Assembly: GCA_903932145.1 (NCBI GenBank)
Contig: CAIZFE010000003.1
Coordinates: 1-64,000, forward strand
Reading direction: 5' to 3'
Length of the DNA: 64,000 nucleotides
Source: an uncultured Rhodopila sp.
GTDB taxonomy: Bacteria > Pseudomonadota > Alphaproteobacteria > Acetobacterales > Acetobacteraceae
Shown here: in pieces, positions 44,220 to 52,325 of the stretch
Layout of the letters: the number at the start of each line of letters is the position of its first letter
How positions within the stretch are numbered: the stretch's first letter is position 1
Program-made: the position numbers and the translations under genes
The notes under the pieces: model-generated
Told to the model about the DNA's origin: nothing
Databases searched by the model: none
What the model saw: only the letters and a program-made list of their open reading frames with translations

Positions 44220-45325
44220 AAACGGTCCCAATAGAGACTTGCATCGTCTGCCGTGAAACGCATGGCGGAAAACCGAGCGGCGCGCCGCATGCATGCCATG
44301 GTTTGGCGCTTTTCTGTTACTTTTATGATCGCTTGCAGTGCGGCTTCCGCCAGACGCTGCACCTCGTCACGCCAGATTTGCACGAATTGCGTGCTTTGAC
44401 GGTCTGATCGGCCAAGATGCACCCATTCACCCAGTTCTGTCACCGGCAGATCGAGCAGGATACCGTCTTGCATATGTGAAATGACCTCGGGCAGTGCTCC
44501 CTGGCGGGTGGCGATCACCGGCGTATGGTTGGCCATGGATTCGATCGCAGTAAATCCGAATGTGTCACCAAATGTCGGCAACAGGGTGAAGTGGGCCTGG
44601 CGCATCAGGTCTTGCACCGCGGCGTTAGGCAGATTCTGATGCAGGCGAACGTTGGGCAGACCGAGGCGCGCCAGATATGGGGGATAGACCGCGGCATCCG
44701 TCGGGTCGGTCCAGATCGAGCCGCCGACTTCCAGTTTTGAAACGATATCGACAATCAACGGCAGGCCACGGTCACGCGCGAGTTCGGCCAGCACGACGGC
44801 AACACATCCCCCCTTACGAGCGAAATGATTCCCGGTGAACACAACGCGAATGGGTCCGTTGCCGGCTGGATCGAGCGCGTCCCCGGCCGTCGGAATCGTG
44901 ATATTAGGATAGCGGACGTGCAGCTTGTTCTTCAGCTCGGGCATCTGGTCGCCGTGCTGCGCCAGGAAGGTCCGGCGCGCGAACTCCGATATGGCAATGA
45001 TACCGCGGCAGCGCCGGCTGGCCAGCGATCGGGTAAGCATGTGCCACAATGGGGTGCCTTCCATGCCGAACGCGCGGGGCAAATGCGATTCAAGCCCGAT
45101 CACATACGGACGCAAGCCCAGCGGAATGCGGTTAAAAGCGTGAATGAGATCGAAACGCCGCAATGGCAACGGGTTGAAGATGGTGGCACCTTCCAGGCGA
45201 GGCGACAGGTAGTTCAAGGGCGCGAAATTGCGATTTTCGATGCTGTGCCGAGATGTACGCGGCCCGTTGAAGCGCCACGGATAGCGGGTCGGAGCAAGAA
45301 TGGATAAAGTCCGGTTCGAATGCAT
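44168..45325 (-). CDS. GT4-family glycosyltransferase
   Basis: The start at 45325 (MHSNRTLSILAPTRYPWRF) gives 385 residues; an ATG 24 nt upstream is possible and neither has a strong ribosome site. The N-terminal half contains FDLIHAFNRIPLG and LASRRCRGIIAISEFARRTF. The C-terminal GT-B domain has IRVVFTGNHFARKGG, then AHFTLLPTFGDTFGFTAIESMANHTPVIATRQGALPEVI with the donor-binding E..E motif. No orthologue in the Sinorhizobium exo set is obvious, so it may define a species-specific side chain. Its 3' end overlaps the acyltransferase pseudogene by 52 nt, tail to tail. Confidence 0.88.
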   Translation of the reverse strand: MHSNRTLSILAPTRYPWRFNGPRTSRHSIENRNFAPLNYLSPRLEGATIFNPLPLRRFDLIHAFNRIPLGLRPYVIGLESHLPRAFGMEGTPLWHMLTRSLASRRCRGIIAISEFARRTFLAQHGDQMPELKNKLHVRYPNITIPTAGDALDPAGNGPIRVVFTGNHFARKGGCVAVVLAELARDRGLPLIVDIVSKLEVGGSIWTDPTDAAVYPPYLARLGLPNVRLHQNLPNAAVQDLMRQAHFTLLPTFGDTFGFTAIESMANHTPVIATRQGALPEVISHMQDGILLDLPVTELGEWVHLGRSDRQSTQFVQIWRDEVQRLAEAALQAIIKVTEKRQTMACMRRAARFSAMRFTADDASLYWDRFYDAAVEGVVPADRGRD

Positions 45326-45610
45326 GTTGGATCTGGCTTTCGTCCACATTCATGGAAAACGAGAAGTGTTTGTTAACGGATATCACACGGTCGGATCTCG
45401 CGGCGGCATTTTTTGTTCTAATGACGGGAAATTCGTGAAATACAGTCCACTGGCACTCATTCTGAGCCGGCATCGGACACACGCTATGAATTTTATACCC
45501 CGTGCGGCACCAAACCAGATCGGCAAACCGCTGCCCGGTGCCTCGCGGATCATTATCTTTCAGGCGCTGGTGGCCATCGCTCGCGTTTTTTCTGGTGGGG
45601 AAATCAATTC

Positions 45611-46591
45611 GTGAATTCGATCCAGCAGCGCGCGAAAGCGATCACACGGCGATCATTGCTTGTGTTGGGTATGGCCGTCATAGGCGGTCAGGCGCCGCCG
45701 GTGATCGCGGTTCCTGATGATGCGCTGGGGGACGTTCTCGACACAGGTGACTTCATAACCCCCGGTTTCGTTGCAGACTTCCGTACCTTACCGAGGTTCG
45801 CCAGCGGGCGGGTGCATCCGGGTCCGGCACGCCCGCTGACTGATCCCGGATTCAAATGGGTTGCCGGGTATGTTCATGCTGGCGCCTCACCAGGGTTGCC
45901 GCCGTATGTGCCGCTGGGCAAGCCATTCCCGGCATTCTCCTGGCTGTCCAGCGAATTGGCGACCTACCCCAATGCTGACGCCATCGATGCCGGAGGATAC
46001 ACACCGTTTTCAGTTGCCGATGGCGTGCTCACGATTACGGCGGACAAGCCCCCCGCGTCCATCCAGCCTTTAATTCCGGCGGGTTATGCGCGGGACTATA
46101 TCTCAGGCGCAATGAGCTCCTACCCGTTCAGCCAGACATACGGATATTTCGAAATGGAGGCCCGCGTGCCGGCCGGCAAGGGTCTGTGGCCGGCCTTCTG
46201 GTTGCTGCCGGTGGATCTGAAATGGCCGCCGGAGATCGACGTGATGGAAATCCTCGGGGACAAACCTGACACGCTCTACACAACTCTGCATTCGCGCCGT
46301 TTCGATCATGGCACCATGCACGGATATCCAACGAAAGGTGCAGGGCTTGCGACTGGTTTCCACCGCTACGGCGTGGACTGGGGTCCGGAACATGTGCGTT
46401 TCTATCTCGACCGCCGGCTGGTGTGCAGCCAGCCGACCCCGGCCGACTGGCATGCACCGTTCTACCTGCTGGTTAATCTCGCGGTTGGCGGCCCCCATAG
46501 CTGGCCGGGGCCACCAGACTCGAACACGCCATTCCCCGCCCGTTTCGATATCTCCGCGATCCGGGCATGGCAACGCCGCGCTTATCTTTGA
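45611..46591 (+). CDS. ExoK-like family 16 glycoside hydrolase, secreted
   Basis: This glycanase probably trims or releases the EPS in the periplasm or outside the cell. The 326-residue protein starts at a GTG (45611) behind GGGGA. It has an N-terminal export signal with a twin arginine (TRRSLLVLGMAVIGG). The GH16 catalytic motif EIDVME lies at residues 208-213 (Glu208, Asp210, Glu213), preceded by YGYFEMEARVPAGKGLWPAFWLLP and followed by TLHSRRFDHG and FHRYGVDWGPEHVRFYLD. It overlaps the convergent exporter gene by 10 nt at its 3' end. Confidence 0.92.
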   Translation: MNSIQQRAKAITRRSLLVLGMAVIGGQAPPVIAVPDDALGDVLDTGDFITPGFVADFRTLPRFASGRVHPGPARPLTDPGFKWVAGYVHAGASPGLPPYVPLGKPFPAFSWLSSELATYPNADAIDAGGYTPFSVADGVLTITADKPPASIQPLIPAGYARDYISGAMSSYPFSQTYGYFEMEARVPAGKGLWPAFWLLPVDLKWPPEIDVMEILGDKPDTLYTTLHSRRFDHGTMHGYPTKGAGLATGFHRYGVDWGPEHVRFYLDRRLVCSQPTPADWHAPFYLLVNLAVGGPHSWPGPPDSNTPFPARFDISAIRAWQRRAYL

Positions 46592-47823
46592 ATGGCCGCG
46601 GCGTTGGCACCCGAGAACGACGCGGACGAAAGAATATTGAGGAATTTCAACAGATCCACAGCTGGCGCGTTGGACACGTAGATTGTATCGCCGTTGCGCA
46701 TCCATAGCTCGTCGCAGAAGAACAGGCCATCGGGCTGCGTCAGATCGACGGTGTAGATAGTGGGGATGTTCTGCGGCATCGAGTCCGGTACGGTCAGGCC
46801 AAGCTTTTGCAATGTCGCCTTGGTTTCAGTCCGATATAAAAACACGCCCAGCGCATTGGCGCGATCGTCCTGCAATCCGCCGGCCTTTGCCAACGCTGAC
46901 GCCAGTGACAGCTTCCGCTCCCCAAATGGGAATCGGCGATCGAGCTGACTGAGCGTCGTCGTCTGCCCCGTGGCACCAACGGCCGAGAAATACCGCGGCT
47001 CGTGGCCCACATAGACAACGTCACCGCCCGCCAGTCTGATGTTCTGCGACGGGTCGTCGGCGATCTCCGACAACAAAGCCGTTTCGGCGCGGCCGCGTCG
47101 CTGTAACGTCACCTGCGTCTCGAAGGCCGGGTATTTCGGGCCGGCGGCGCGGGCGATCGCACCCAAAACGGTCTCGCCGCTTTCATCCATCGGGAAGCGC
47201 GTCGCGGTCGTTACCTCCCCAACGACGCTGACGTCATTGGCATGTCGTTCGGTGTAGGCGACGACGACCTGCGGATCGAGCGCGCGCTGACGGAGTTGAG
47301 CCTCGATTATGCTTTGGATCTCGATAGGCGTATGACCTGATGCAACGATTTTGCCGGCGTAGGGGACGGTGATCATGCCGTCAGGGCCAACCTGTTGCGG
47401 CGGTATGGCAACATAATTGCCGGGGCGGGCACCGGCATCAGCGGGAATGAACAGCCCACCGCTGCCGGTTTCGAAGATTGTCACGTTCAGAACGTCACCC
47501 ACGCCAACCCGAATCGCCCCGGGCTTTACAGTGGTCATGGCCGGGCTGAACCGGGGGGCTATATCCCGCGATTCAAGCTGAGCGGCGACGCGTGCATCCA
47601 GGTGCACCAAAGCATAACCGAGACGTACTTCGGGTCCGATATTTTGCACCCTTATTTCGCTCGAGCCAATGATTGAGTCGCGGGTCGGGCCGCTTGTCGC
47701 GATAAAGCCGCTGCATCCGGAAAGAACGCCCGCCAGGGCGGTTGTCATCATCAAGGAGCGGGTAAGATGCCGCCAGTTACGGTCACCGGCTGCTGACCGC
47801 GTATCATTACTTGCCATATGCAA
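46582..47823 (-). CDS. EPS outer-membrane export lipoprotein, ExoF/Wza type
   Basis: This protein forms the periplasmic and outer-membrane passage for EPS. Of 413 residues, the N-terminus carries a hydrophobic segment ending in the lipobox LSGC (MTTALAGVLSGC), with the acylated cysteine near residue 36. The Poly_export domain follows (RVGVGDVLNVTIFETGSGG, then VGPDGMITVPYAGKIVASG). SLBB-like beta-grasp repeats come next (NDVSVVGEVTTATRFPM and RYFSAVGATGQTTTL), and the end contains GDTIYVSNAPAVDLLKFLNIL. It is transcribed leftward from its own promoter region, which contains a 7-3-7 dyad 59 bp upstream. Confidence 0.92.
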   Translation of the reverse strand: MHMASNDTRSAAGDRNWRHLTRSLMMTTALAGVLSGCSGFIATSGPTRDSIIGSSEIRVQNIGPEVRLGYALVHLDARVAAQLESRDIAPRFSPAMTTVKPGAIRVGVGDVLNVTIFETGSGGLFIPADAGARPGNYVAIPPQQVGPDGMITVPYAGKIVASGHTPIEIQSIIEAQLRQRALDPQVVVAYTERHANDVSVVGEVTTATRFPMDESGETVLGAIARAAGPKYPAFETQVTLQRRGRAETALLSEIADDPSQNIRLAGGDVVYVGHEPRYFSAVGATGQTTTLSQLDRRFPFGERKLSLASALAKAGGLQDDRANALGVFLYRTETKATLQKLGLTVPDSMPQNIPTIYTVDLTQPDGLFFCDELWMRNGDTIYVSNAPAVDLLKFLNILSSASFSGANAAAIQR

Positions 47824-47881
47824 TTGCCACCTTGGGATGAAGACAAAAAACCATCGATCAGATTCGCATCGAAATCACTTA

Positions 47882-47898
47882 AGCCAATCTGATTGGCT
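47882..47898. promoter_or_regulatory. 7-3-7 dyad upstream of the EPS exporter gene
   Basis: AGCCAAT-ctg-ATTGGCT is a perfect inverted repeat about 59 bp before the exporter start, in the AT-rich 264-bp upstream gap (47824-48087). Size, symmetry and position fit an operator for a dimeric regulator. The rest of that gap shows no gene. Confidence 0.4.
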
Positions 47899-48087
47899 GA
47901 ACAAAACCGCTAATACAATATCGATTACGCACAGTATTTCTCTCGGTCCTGTCTTGCGAATTGCGAAATGAGGTACCACGCCGATCAAAAAAATGTCAAC
48001 TGCATTCTGTGCGTCGATGTATTTCAGCCAATGTCAAAATAAGACCGGAAGTCAGCGAACCTGGATCTCGTGGGTGCCCCCGTCGCA

Positions 48088-48340
48088 TCAGCCGGTGGCG
48101 ATCAGGGCCGCCAGTGCGTCGGGCATGCTGAGCATCGGATAATGCCCCGGGATCAACGGCTGCCGACGGCTGGCGGTCTGGTCGACGCCGACCGCAAGCA
48201 GCCGATCGGGACCGTAGCCCCCGGCCGGGGTGCTAAAAAACACGCGGATCAATCGCGTCGGCCTTGACGAAACCCACGTTGCACCGAAGCATCTGTGCCA
48301 CACCTTCAGGACGCTGGCTTGTCCATCATCGCACACACTC
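48088..48340 (-). pseudogene. Frameshifted 3' remnant, possibly of an alpha/beta hydrolase
   Basis: Reading leftward, one frame gives QMLRCNVGFVKADAIDPRVF and then stops. Across a run of six T (48240-48235) another frame continues as STPAGGYGPDRLLAVGVDQTASRRQPLIPGHYPMLSMPDALAALI to a stop at 48088. Removing one T would join the two into a continuous protein. The ending PGHYPMLSMPDALAALI is like the C-terminus of alpha/beta hydrolases (GH-P-M-L then a last helix). No upstream part of the gene remains, because the acyl-CoA-dehydrogenase-like gene begins there on the other strand. The family call is tentative. Confidence 0.45.
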
Positions 48341-49479
48341 TGCTGACCCAAACCGCTGCCCTTGTTCCCGCGCTGGCCGAGCGGGAATCGGAAGCGTGCG
48401 CGGTACGGTCGGTGCCGGAAGCAACCATCGCCGACTTCCATCGCCTGGGCATCCTGCGGGTGATGCAGCCGCGCCGTTTCGGTGGTCATCAGGCCAGCTT
48501 CGATATTTTCTCACGTATGGTGGAAACGCTGGCCGAGGGCTGTGCGGCCTCCGCCTGGGTCTATGCCGTGCTGGCGGAGCATCAGTGGATCATCGCCTGT
48601 ATGCCGGATCGGGCCCAGATCGATGTGTGGGGCGACACGCCGCTCGCCGTGGCATCGTCTTCGCTCGCACCTCGGGAAACCGCGCGTCGCACCGTCGGCG
48701 GCTGGCGATTGTCCGGGCGGTTTCCATTTTCGTCCGGGTGCCGGCATTCACAATGGGCGATCATCGGGGCGAAGGCAGAGGATGCGGCGGGGAATACGCC
48801 GATACGTTATATGCTGGTGCCCGTGCCGCAGATCGAGATCGTCGATGACTGGCATGTGCTGGGATTGCGCGGAACGGGAAGCTGTTCGCTCGACGTGACG
48901 GATGTTTTTGTTCCGGAACATCGGACGGTTCTGCTGGCGGATTTGCTCCAAGGCACGACTCCCGGGTCCGCTATCCTGCCCGACTATCCTTTACTGCGTG
49001 CGCCGCGGGGTTTTTTGGTGCCGTTCTCGTTGCCGCCCGTCATGTTCACCCTGGCACGCCGAGCGCTGACCGCGGTACCGGCGGCGTTGCGCATCCGGAT
49101 TTCCCGTGGCGTCAACGAGGTAGCGGCGTCAGAGGTGGTACAAATGCGGCTTGGTGAGGCCGCCGCCGCGATCGAGGCCGCAGTGCTGATCATGCACGCC
49201 CGGCGTGCGGAAAGTGTCCAGGCGTTGGAGGCTGGTGATGTGATCACTGCGGAGGCTGTTGCGCGCAACCGCCGCGATATCACCTTCGCGGCCGACCAGT
49301 TGCGCAGGGGCATGGATCTTTTGGTAGAGGTATCCGGGGCTCGATCGGTTTACGATACCGATCCGTTACAGGCGCTGCTGCGGGATATATTGACGATCGG
49401 GACGCACACGGTGGTTTCGCGGCAAGGTGCGATGGTGCCTTACGGCCGGATCATGCTTGGGTTGCCGACGGATCAGTGA
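48295..49479 (+). CDS. Acyl-CoA-dehydrogenase-like flavoprotein (HsaA/DszC type)
   Basis: The 394-residue frame resembles group D flavin monooxygenases, which keep the acyl-CoA dehydrogenase fold but hydroxylate aromatic or sulfur compounds with FMNH2 from a partner reductase. Signs are the N-terminal RLGILRVMQPRRFGGHQASFDIF, the GGWRLSGRFPFSSGCRHSQWAIIGA block, VLGLRGTGSCSLDVTDVFVP, and the C-terminal LQALLRDILTIGTHTVVSRQ. A conventional dehydrogenase glutamate was not located. The GTG start at 48295 is uncertain; a TTG at 48319 is also possible. No reductase gene is adjacent. The substrate cannot be told from sequence. Confidence 0.82.
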   Translation: MPHLQDAGLSIIAHTLLTQTAALVPALAERESEACAVRSVPEATIADFHRLGILRVMQPRRFGGHQASFDIFSRMVETLAEGCAASAWVYAVLAEHQWIIACMPDRAQIDVWGDTPLAVASSSLAPRETARRTVGGWRLSGRFPFSSGCRHSQWAIIGAKAEDAAGNTPIRYMLVPVPQIEIVDDWHVLGLRGTGSCSLDVTDVFVPEHRTVLLADLLQGTTPGSAILPDYPLLRAPRGFLVPFSLPPVMFTLARRALTAVPAALRIRISRGVNEVAASEVVQMRLGEAAAAIEAAVLIMHARRAESVQALEAGDVITAEAVARNRRDITFAADQLRRGMDLLVEVSGARSVYDTDPLQALLRDILTIGTHTVVSRQGAMVPYGRIMLGLPTDQ

Positions 49480-50768
49480 AGACCCGGCGCCGGGATTTCG
49501 ATCGCCCCGGTTCGGCGCTCACTGACCATGCGGCGCACGTCGTCTAGCCGGCCGGATTCAACATATGCCCGGCACAGCGTGAACTCCACCAGATCGGTCT
49601 GCGCCAGGCTGCCGACCATTCGGTCGCGCTGCTTCCACACCGGTTCGATAGCCTCGATTGCTGCCGTGAAATCCCGTCGCTGGAACGCGGCGAACCCGCG
49701 TGCGACGGCCGGCACCACCGGGCCGGAGGGGTAGCGGCCGTCGCGCGCCAGATCTTCCATCTGCCGCACGCGTGCCTCCAAGGCATCGCCGTCGCCGGCG
49801 GCTGCCTCGACCAGCGCCGCGTGCCAATCGGCGTAAGCGTTGCCGGCGCGCGGGAACATTTTGCCGACGAAGGCCTGCATGGTTTGCCATTGCTCGGGAT
49901 TGCCGGGATTGCCCGCCAATTCCCACCGCCATAGAAACGAAGCCGCATTGGCCAAAATGCTCACGGCGGGGTCACGGTTAACCTCAGGCGCAACGACGTC
50001 GCTGTAAAGCCGGAACGCAGCGTCCGTATCGCCGGCCTGGAGTTGGAACAGGGCGAGGTGCCAGGTCAGGTGGCCATAAAGCCCGCCTTCGCGCGAGTAG
50101 GTTGGCAGAAAGGACCGTAGATAGGACCGGCCGAACGGCAGGTCGCCGGACTCATAGCATAAATGGCCCCATGTGTGCGCCCCATACGCATTGGCCGGGT
50201 TGCCCGCCATGGAGTGTTCGATCTTCCGCCGAGCGACGAGGTGCTGACCGTTTTCCGCCAGCGCGAAGGCGTGGTGACCGGTGAACCACCAATCGTCCCC
50301 GTAGGACGGGGCCAAACCGTCCATCAGGTCCAGCAGTTGGGTTTTCTGATCGACATGACCGGAAGAACCGATCAGGCCATTGGCGGTCGCGGACGTGCTG
50401 AGGACCATGGCGTCGCGGGGCCAGGTGCGCAGGTGCTGCCGCAGCGCGGCGAGTGCCGCATCGGTCTGGCCGGCGAGCAGCAGTCCAAAGAAGGCAACGT
50501 GGCTGGCTTCTCGCGGCGGCAGTTCGGCGACCAGCACGTTCGCCGCCGCCATCGATTCCCGGGCTGCCGGGATGTCTCCCCGTAACTGCCGCACCCTGGC
50601 CTTCCCGACGAAGGCGAGGGCGAAGCGGGAATCGGCGGCTATGGCATCGTCAAACGCCGCCTCGGCGCCAGGCTGCATGCTGAGTTGCCGGTCGCAGCCT
50701 TGGACGTAAGCATCTCGGGCCGCGGATGAGGTGGTGGAAACGGTGAGGCCATAGCGGTCGGTCAGCAT
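49473..50768 (-). CDS. TTC38-like tetratricopeptide repeat protein
   Basis: The ATG at 50768, with GAGG 8 nt upstream, gives a 431-residue protein (MLTDRYGLTVSTTSSAARDAY). Helical repeats run through its length: FDDAIAADSRFALAFVGKARVRQLRGDIPAARESM, then SYGDDWWFTGHHAFALAENGQHLVARRKIEHSM and YGAHTWGHLCYESGD. The HxxxH/WW-rich middle segment is typical of the TTC38 family, whose function is unknown. There is no signal peptide or membrane helix. It overlaps the convergent flavoprotein gene by 7 nt and is divergent from the MBL hydrolase gene. Confidence 0.85.
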   Translation of the reverse strand: MLTDRYGLTVSTTSSAARDAYVQGCDRQLSMQPGAEAAFDDAIAADSRFALAFVGKARVRQLRGDIPAARESMAAANVLVAELPPREASHVAFFGLLLAGQTDAALAALRQHLRTWPRDAMVLSTSATANGLIGSSGHVDQKTQLLDLMDGLAPSYGDDWWFTGHHAFALAENGQHLVARRKIEHSMAGNPANAYGAHTWGHLCYESGDLPFGRSYLRSFLPTYSREGGLYGHLTWHLALFQLQAGDTDAAFRLYSDVVAPEVNRDPAVSILANAASFLWRWELAGNPGNPEQWQTMQAFVGKMFPRAGNAYADWHAALVEAAAGDGDALEARVRQMEDLARDGRYPSGPVVPAVARGFAAFQRRDFTAAIEAIEPVWKQRDRMVGSLAQTDLVEFTLCRAYVESGRLDDVRRMVSERRTGAIEIPAPGLH

Positions 50769-50895
50769 GCTGGTCACCTCGGGAACATGATGCAGTGGAG
50801 TTTCACGCAACCGGGCGCCTCTGTCCACAAACAGCTTTTTGCGGTTCACGGCGGATACCGGTACAAGTCTTCAATCTCTGGAGGGGACATAAAAC

Positions 50896-51777
50896 ATGGC
50901 GACCACAACATTCGACGTTGGCGATATCAAGATCCACCGCGTGGTGGAGCAGGAAGCGCCGTTCTTCGACCCGCTCGGTTTTTTTCCGACCCTGACACCC
51001 GAGGTCCTGGAGGAAAACCGTGGCTGGATGACGGATGGCGGATATCTCGACCGTAAAACCGGCGAGGTCGTGCTGTGTATCCAGTCCTATCTGGTGCAGA
51101 CCAAACACCACAACATCTTGATCGATAGTTGCGTGGGCAATCATAAACCTCGCCCGACGCGCCCGTTCTGGGACATGATGAACACCGACCGGTTTGGCAA
51201 AAGCCTTGCCTGCACGGGCGTTTCGCCAGACCAGATCGACTTCGTGATGTGCACCCATCTGCACGTCGATCATGTCGGCTGGAACACGAAGCTGGATAAC
51301 GGCCGCTGGGTTCCGACATTTCCGAAAGCCAAGTATGTGTTCTCCGACAAGGAACTCGCGCACTGGACCGAGATTGAACAAAAAGATCCTGCCGCCGCGC
51401 CCTGGATCACCGATTCCGTCCTGCCCATCGTCGCCGCCAAACGCGAGGAAGTCGTCACAAGCAGCCACGCGTTCAGTGACATCGTCAAATTGATCTCGAC
51501 GCCCGGACATTCGATCGACCATTTTTCCGTCCAGGTTGGCAAACCGGGCGCCGATGCGGTGATCACCGGCGATATGATCCATTCACCGCTACAGGCGCGC
51601 TATCCGGAACTGGGCATGCGGGCCGATTATCATTCGCCCACAGCGGGTGAGTCGCGCCGGAAACTGTTCGGCGATCTGTGCGATACGTCAACGCTGGTCT
51701 GCACGGCGCATTTCCCGTCGCCATCGTCCGGCCGGATCAAGCGCTGGGGCGACGGATTTAAGTTCGATCCAGTATAG
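50896..51777 (+). CDS. Metallo-beta-lactamase-fold hydrolase
   Basis: This 293-residue enzyme has the MBL zinc motif HLHVDHVGWN (His121, His123, Asp125, His126), a later metal histidine in STPGHSIDH, the bridging aspartate in VITGDMIHSP, and a final CTAHFPSPS. The N-terminal strand region includes YLVQTKHHNILIDSCVG. There is no signal peptide. The architecture matches lactonase or organophosphate-hydrolase-like MBL proteins, but the substrate is unknown. It lies 79 bp upstream of the iorA-like gene on the same strand and could share its transcript. Confidence 0.9.
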   Translation: MATTTFDVGDIKIHRVVEQEAPFFDPLGFFPTLTPEVLEENRGWMTDGGYLDRKTGEVVLCIQSYLVQTKHHNILIDSCVGNHKPRPTRPFWDMMNTDRFGKSLACTGVSPDQIDFVMCTHLHVDHVGWNTKLDNGRWVPTFPKAKYVFSDKELAHWTEIEQKDPAAAPWITDSVLPIVAAKREEVVTSSHAFSDIVKLISTPGHSIDHFSVQVGKPGADAVITGDMIHSPLQARYPELGMRADYHSPTAGESRRKLFGDLCDTSTLVCTAHFPSPSSGRIKRWGDGFKFDPV

Positions 51778-51856
51778 GTCGCAACGCCGGATCTGGCCGG
51801 GTTGCCGCCGCCGCCGATCCGGACCAGACTACAGTGAATAATCGGGGAGATTCGCC

Positions 51857-52312
51857 ATGATTGCGCTTAACATCAACGGACAGGTGCATCAGGTCGATGT
51901 CGATCCGGAGACACCGTTACTCTGGGTGATCCGCGAATGGGTGGGTATGACCGGAACGAAGTTCGGCTGCGGGATCGCCCAGTGCGGTGCCTGCTCCGTC
52001 CATATCGACGGCGCCGTTACCCGCTCCTGCTCGGTTCCCGTCGGGACCGTTGGTGCCAGCAAGATCGTGACAATCGAAGGCCTCTCGGCGGATGGATTGA
52101 GCCATCCGGTGCAGCGGGCCTGGTTGGCGCATGAGGTGCCGCAGTGTGGCTACTGCCAGTCCGGGCAGATCATGGCGGCGGCGGCGCTGCTGGCGCAGAA
52201 TCCCAAACCCAGCGATGCCGACATTGACGATGCGATGAGCAATATCTGTCGCTGTGGCACCTATAACCGCATCCGGACGGCGATCCACACCGCTTCCGCC
52301 AGTGCATCCTGA
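51857..52312 (+). CDS. iorA: [2Fe-2S] subunit of molybdenum hydroxylase (IorA-like)
   Basis: This small electron-transfer subunit of xanthine-oxidase-family enzymes has 151 residues. It has a plant-type [2Fe-2S] site (Cys38, Cys43, Cys46, Cys58 in [15 protein letters not shown]...C) and the second helical-domain site (Cys97, Cys100, Cys131, Cys133 in CGYCQSGQ...CRCGTY). It lacks a signal peptide and is expected to be carried out with the Tat-tagged large subunit. It is the first clear gene of the operon; the large-subunit gene starts 13 bp downstream. The isoquinoline 1-oxidoreductase name reflects the two-subunit, FAD-less layout, not proof of substrate. Confidence 0.92.
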   Translation: MIALNINGQVHQVDVDPETPLLWVIREWVGMTGTKFGCGIAQCGACSVHIDGAVTRSCSVPVGTVGASKIVTIEGLSADGLSHPVQRAWLAHEVPQCGYCQSGQIMAAAALLAQNPKPSDADIDDAMSNICRCGTYNRIRTAIHTASASAS

Positions 52313-52325
52313 AGGGAGCGAAGTC

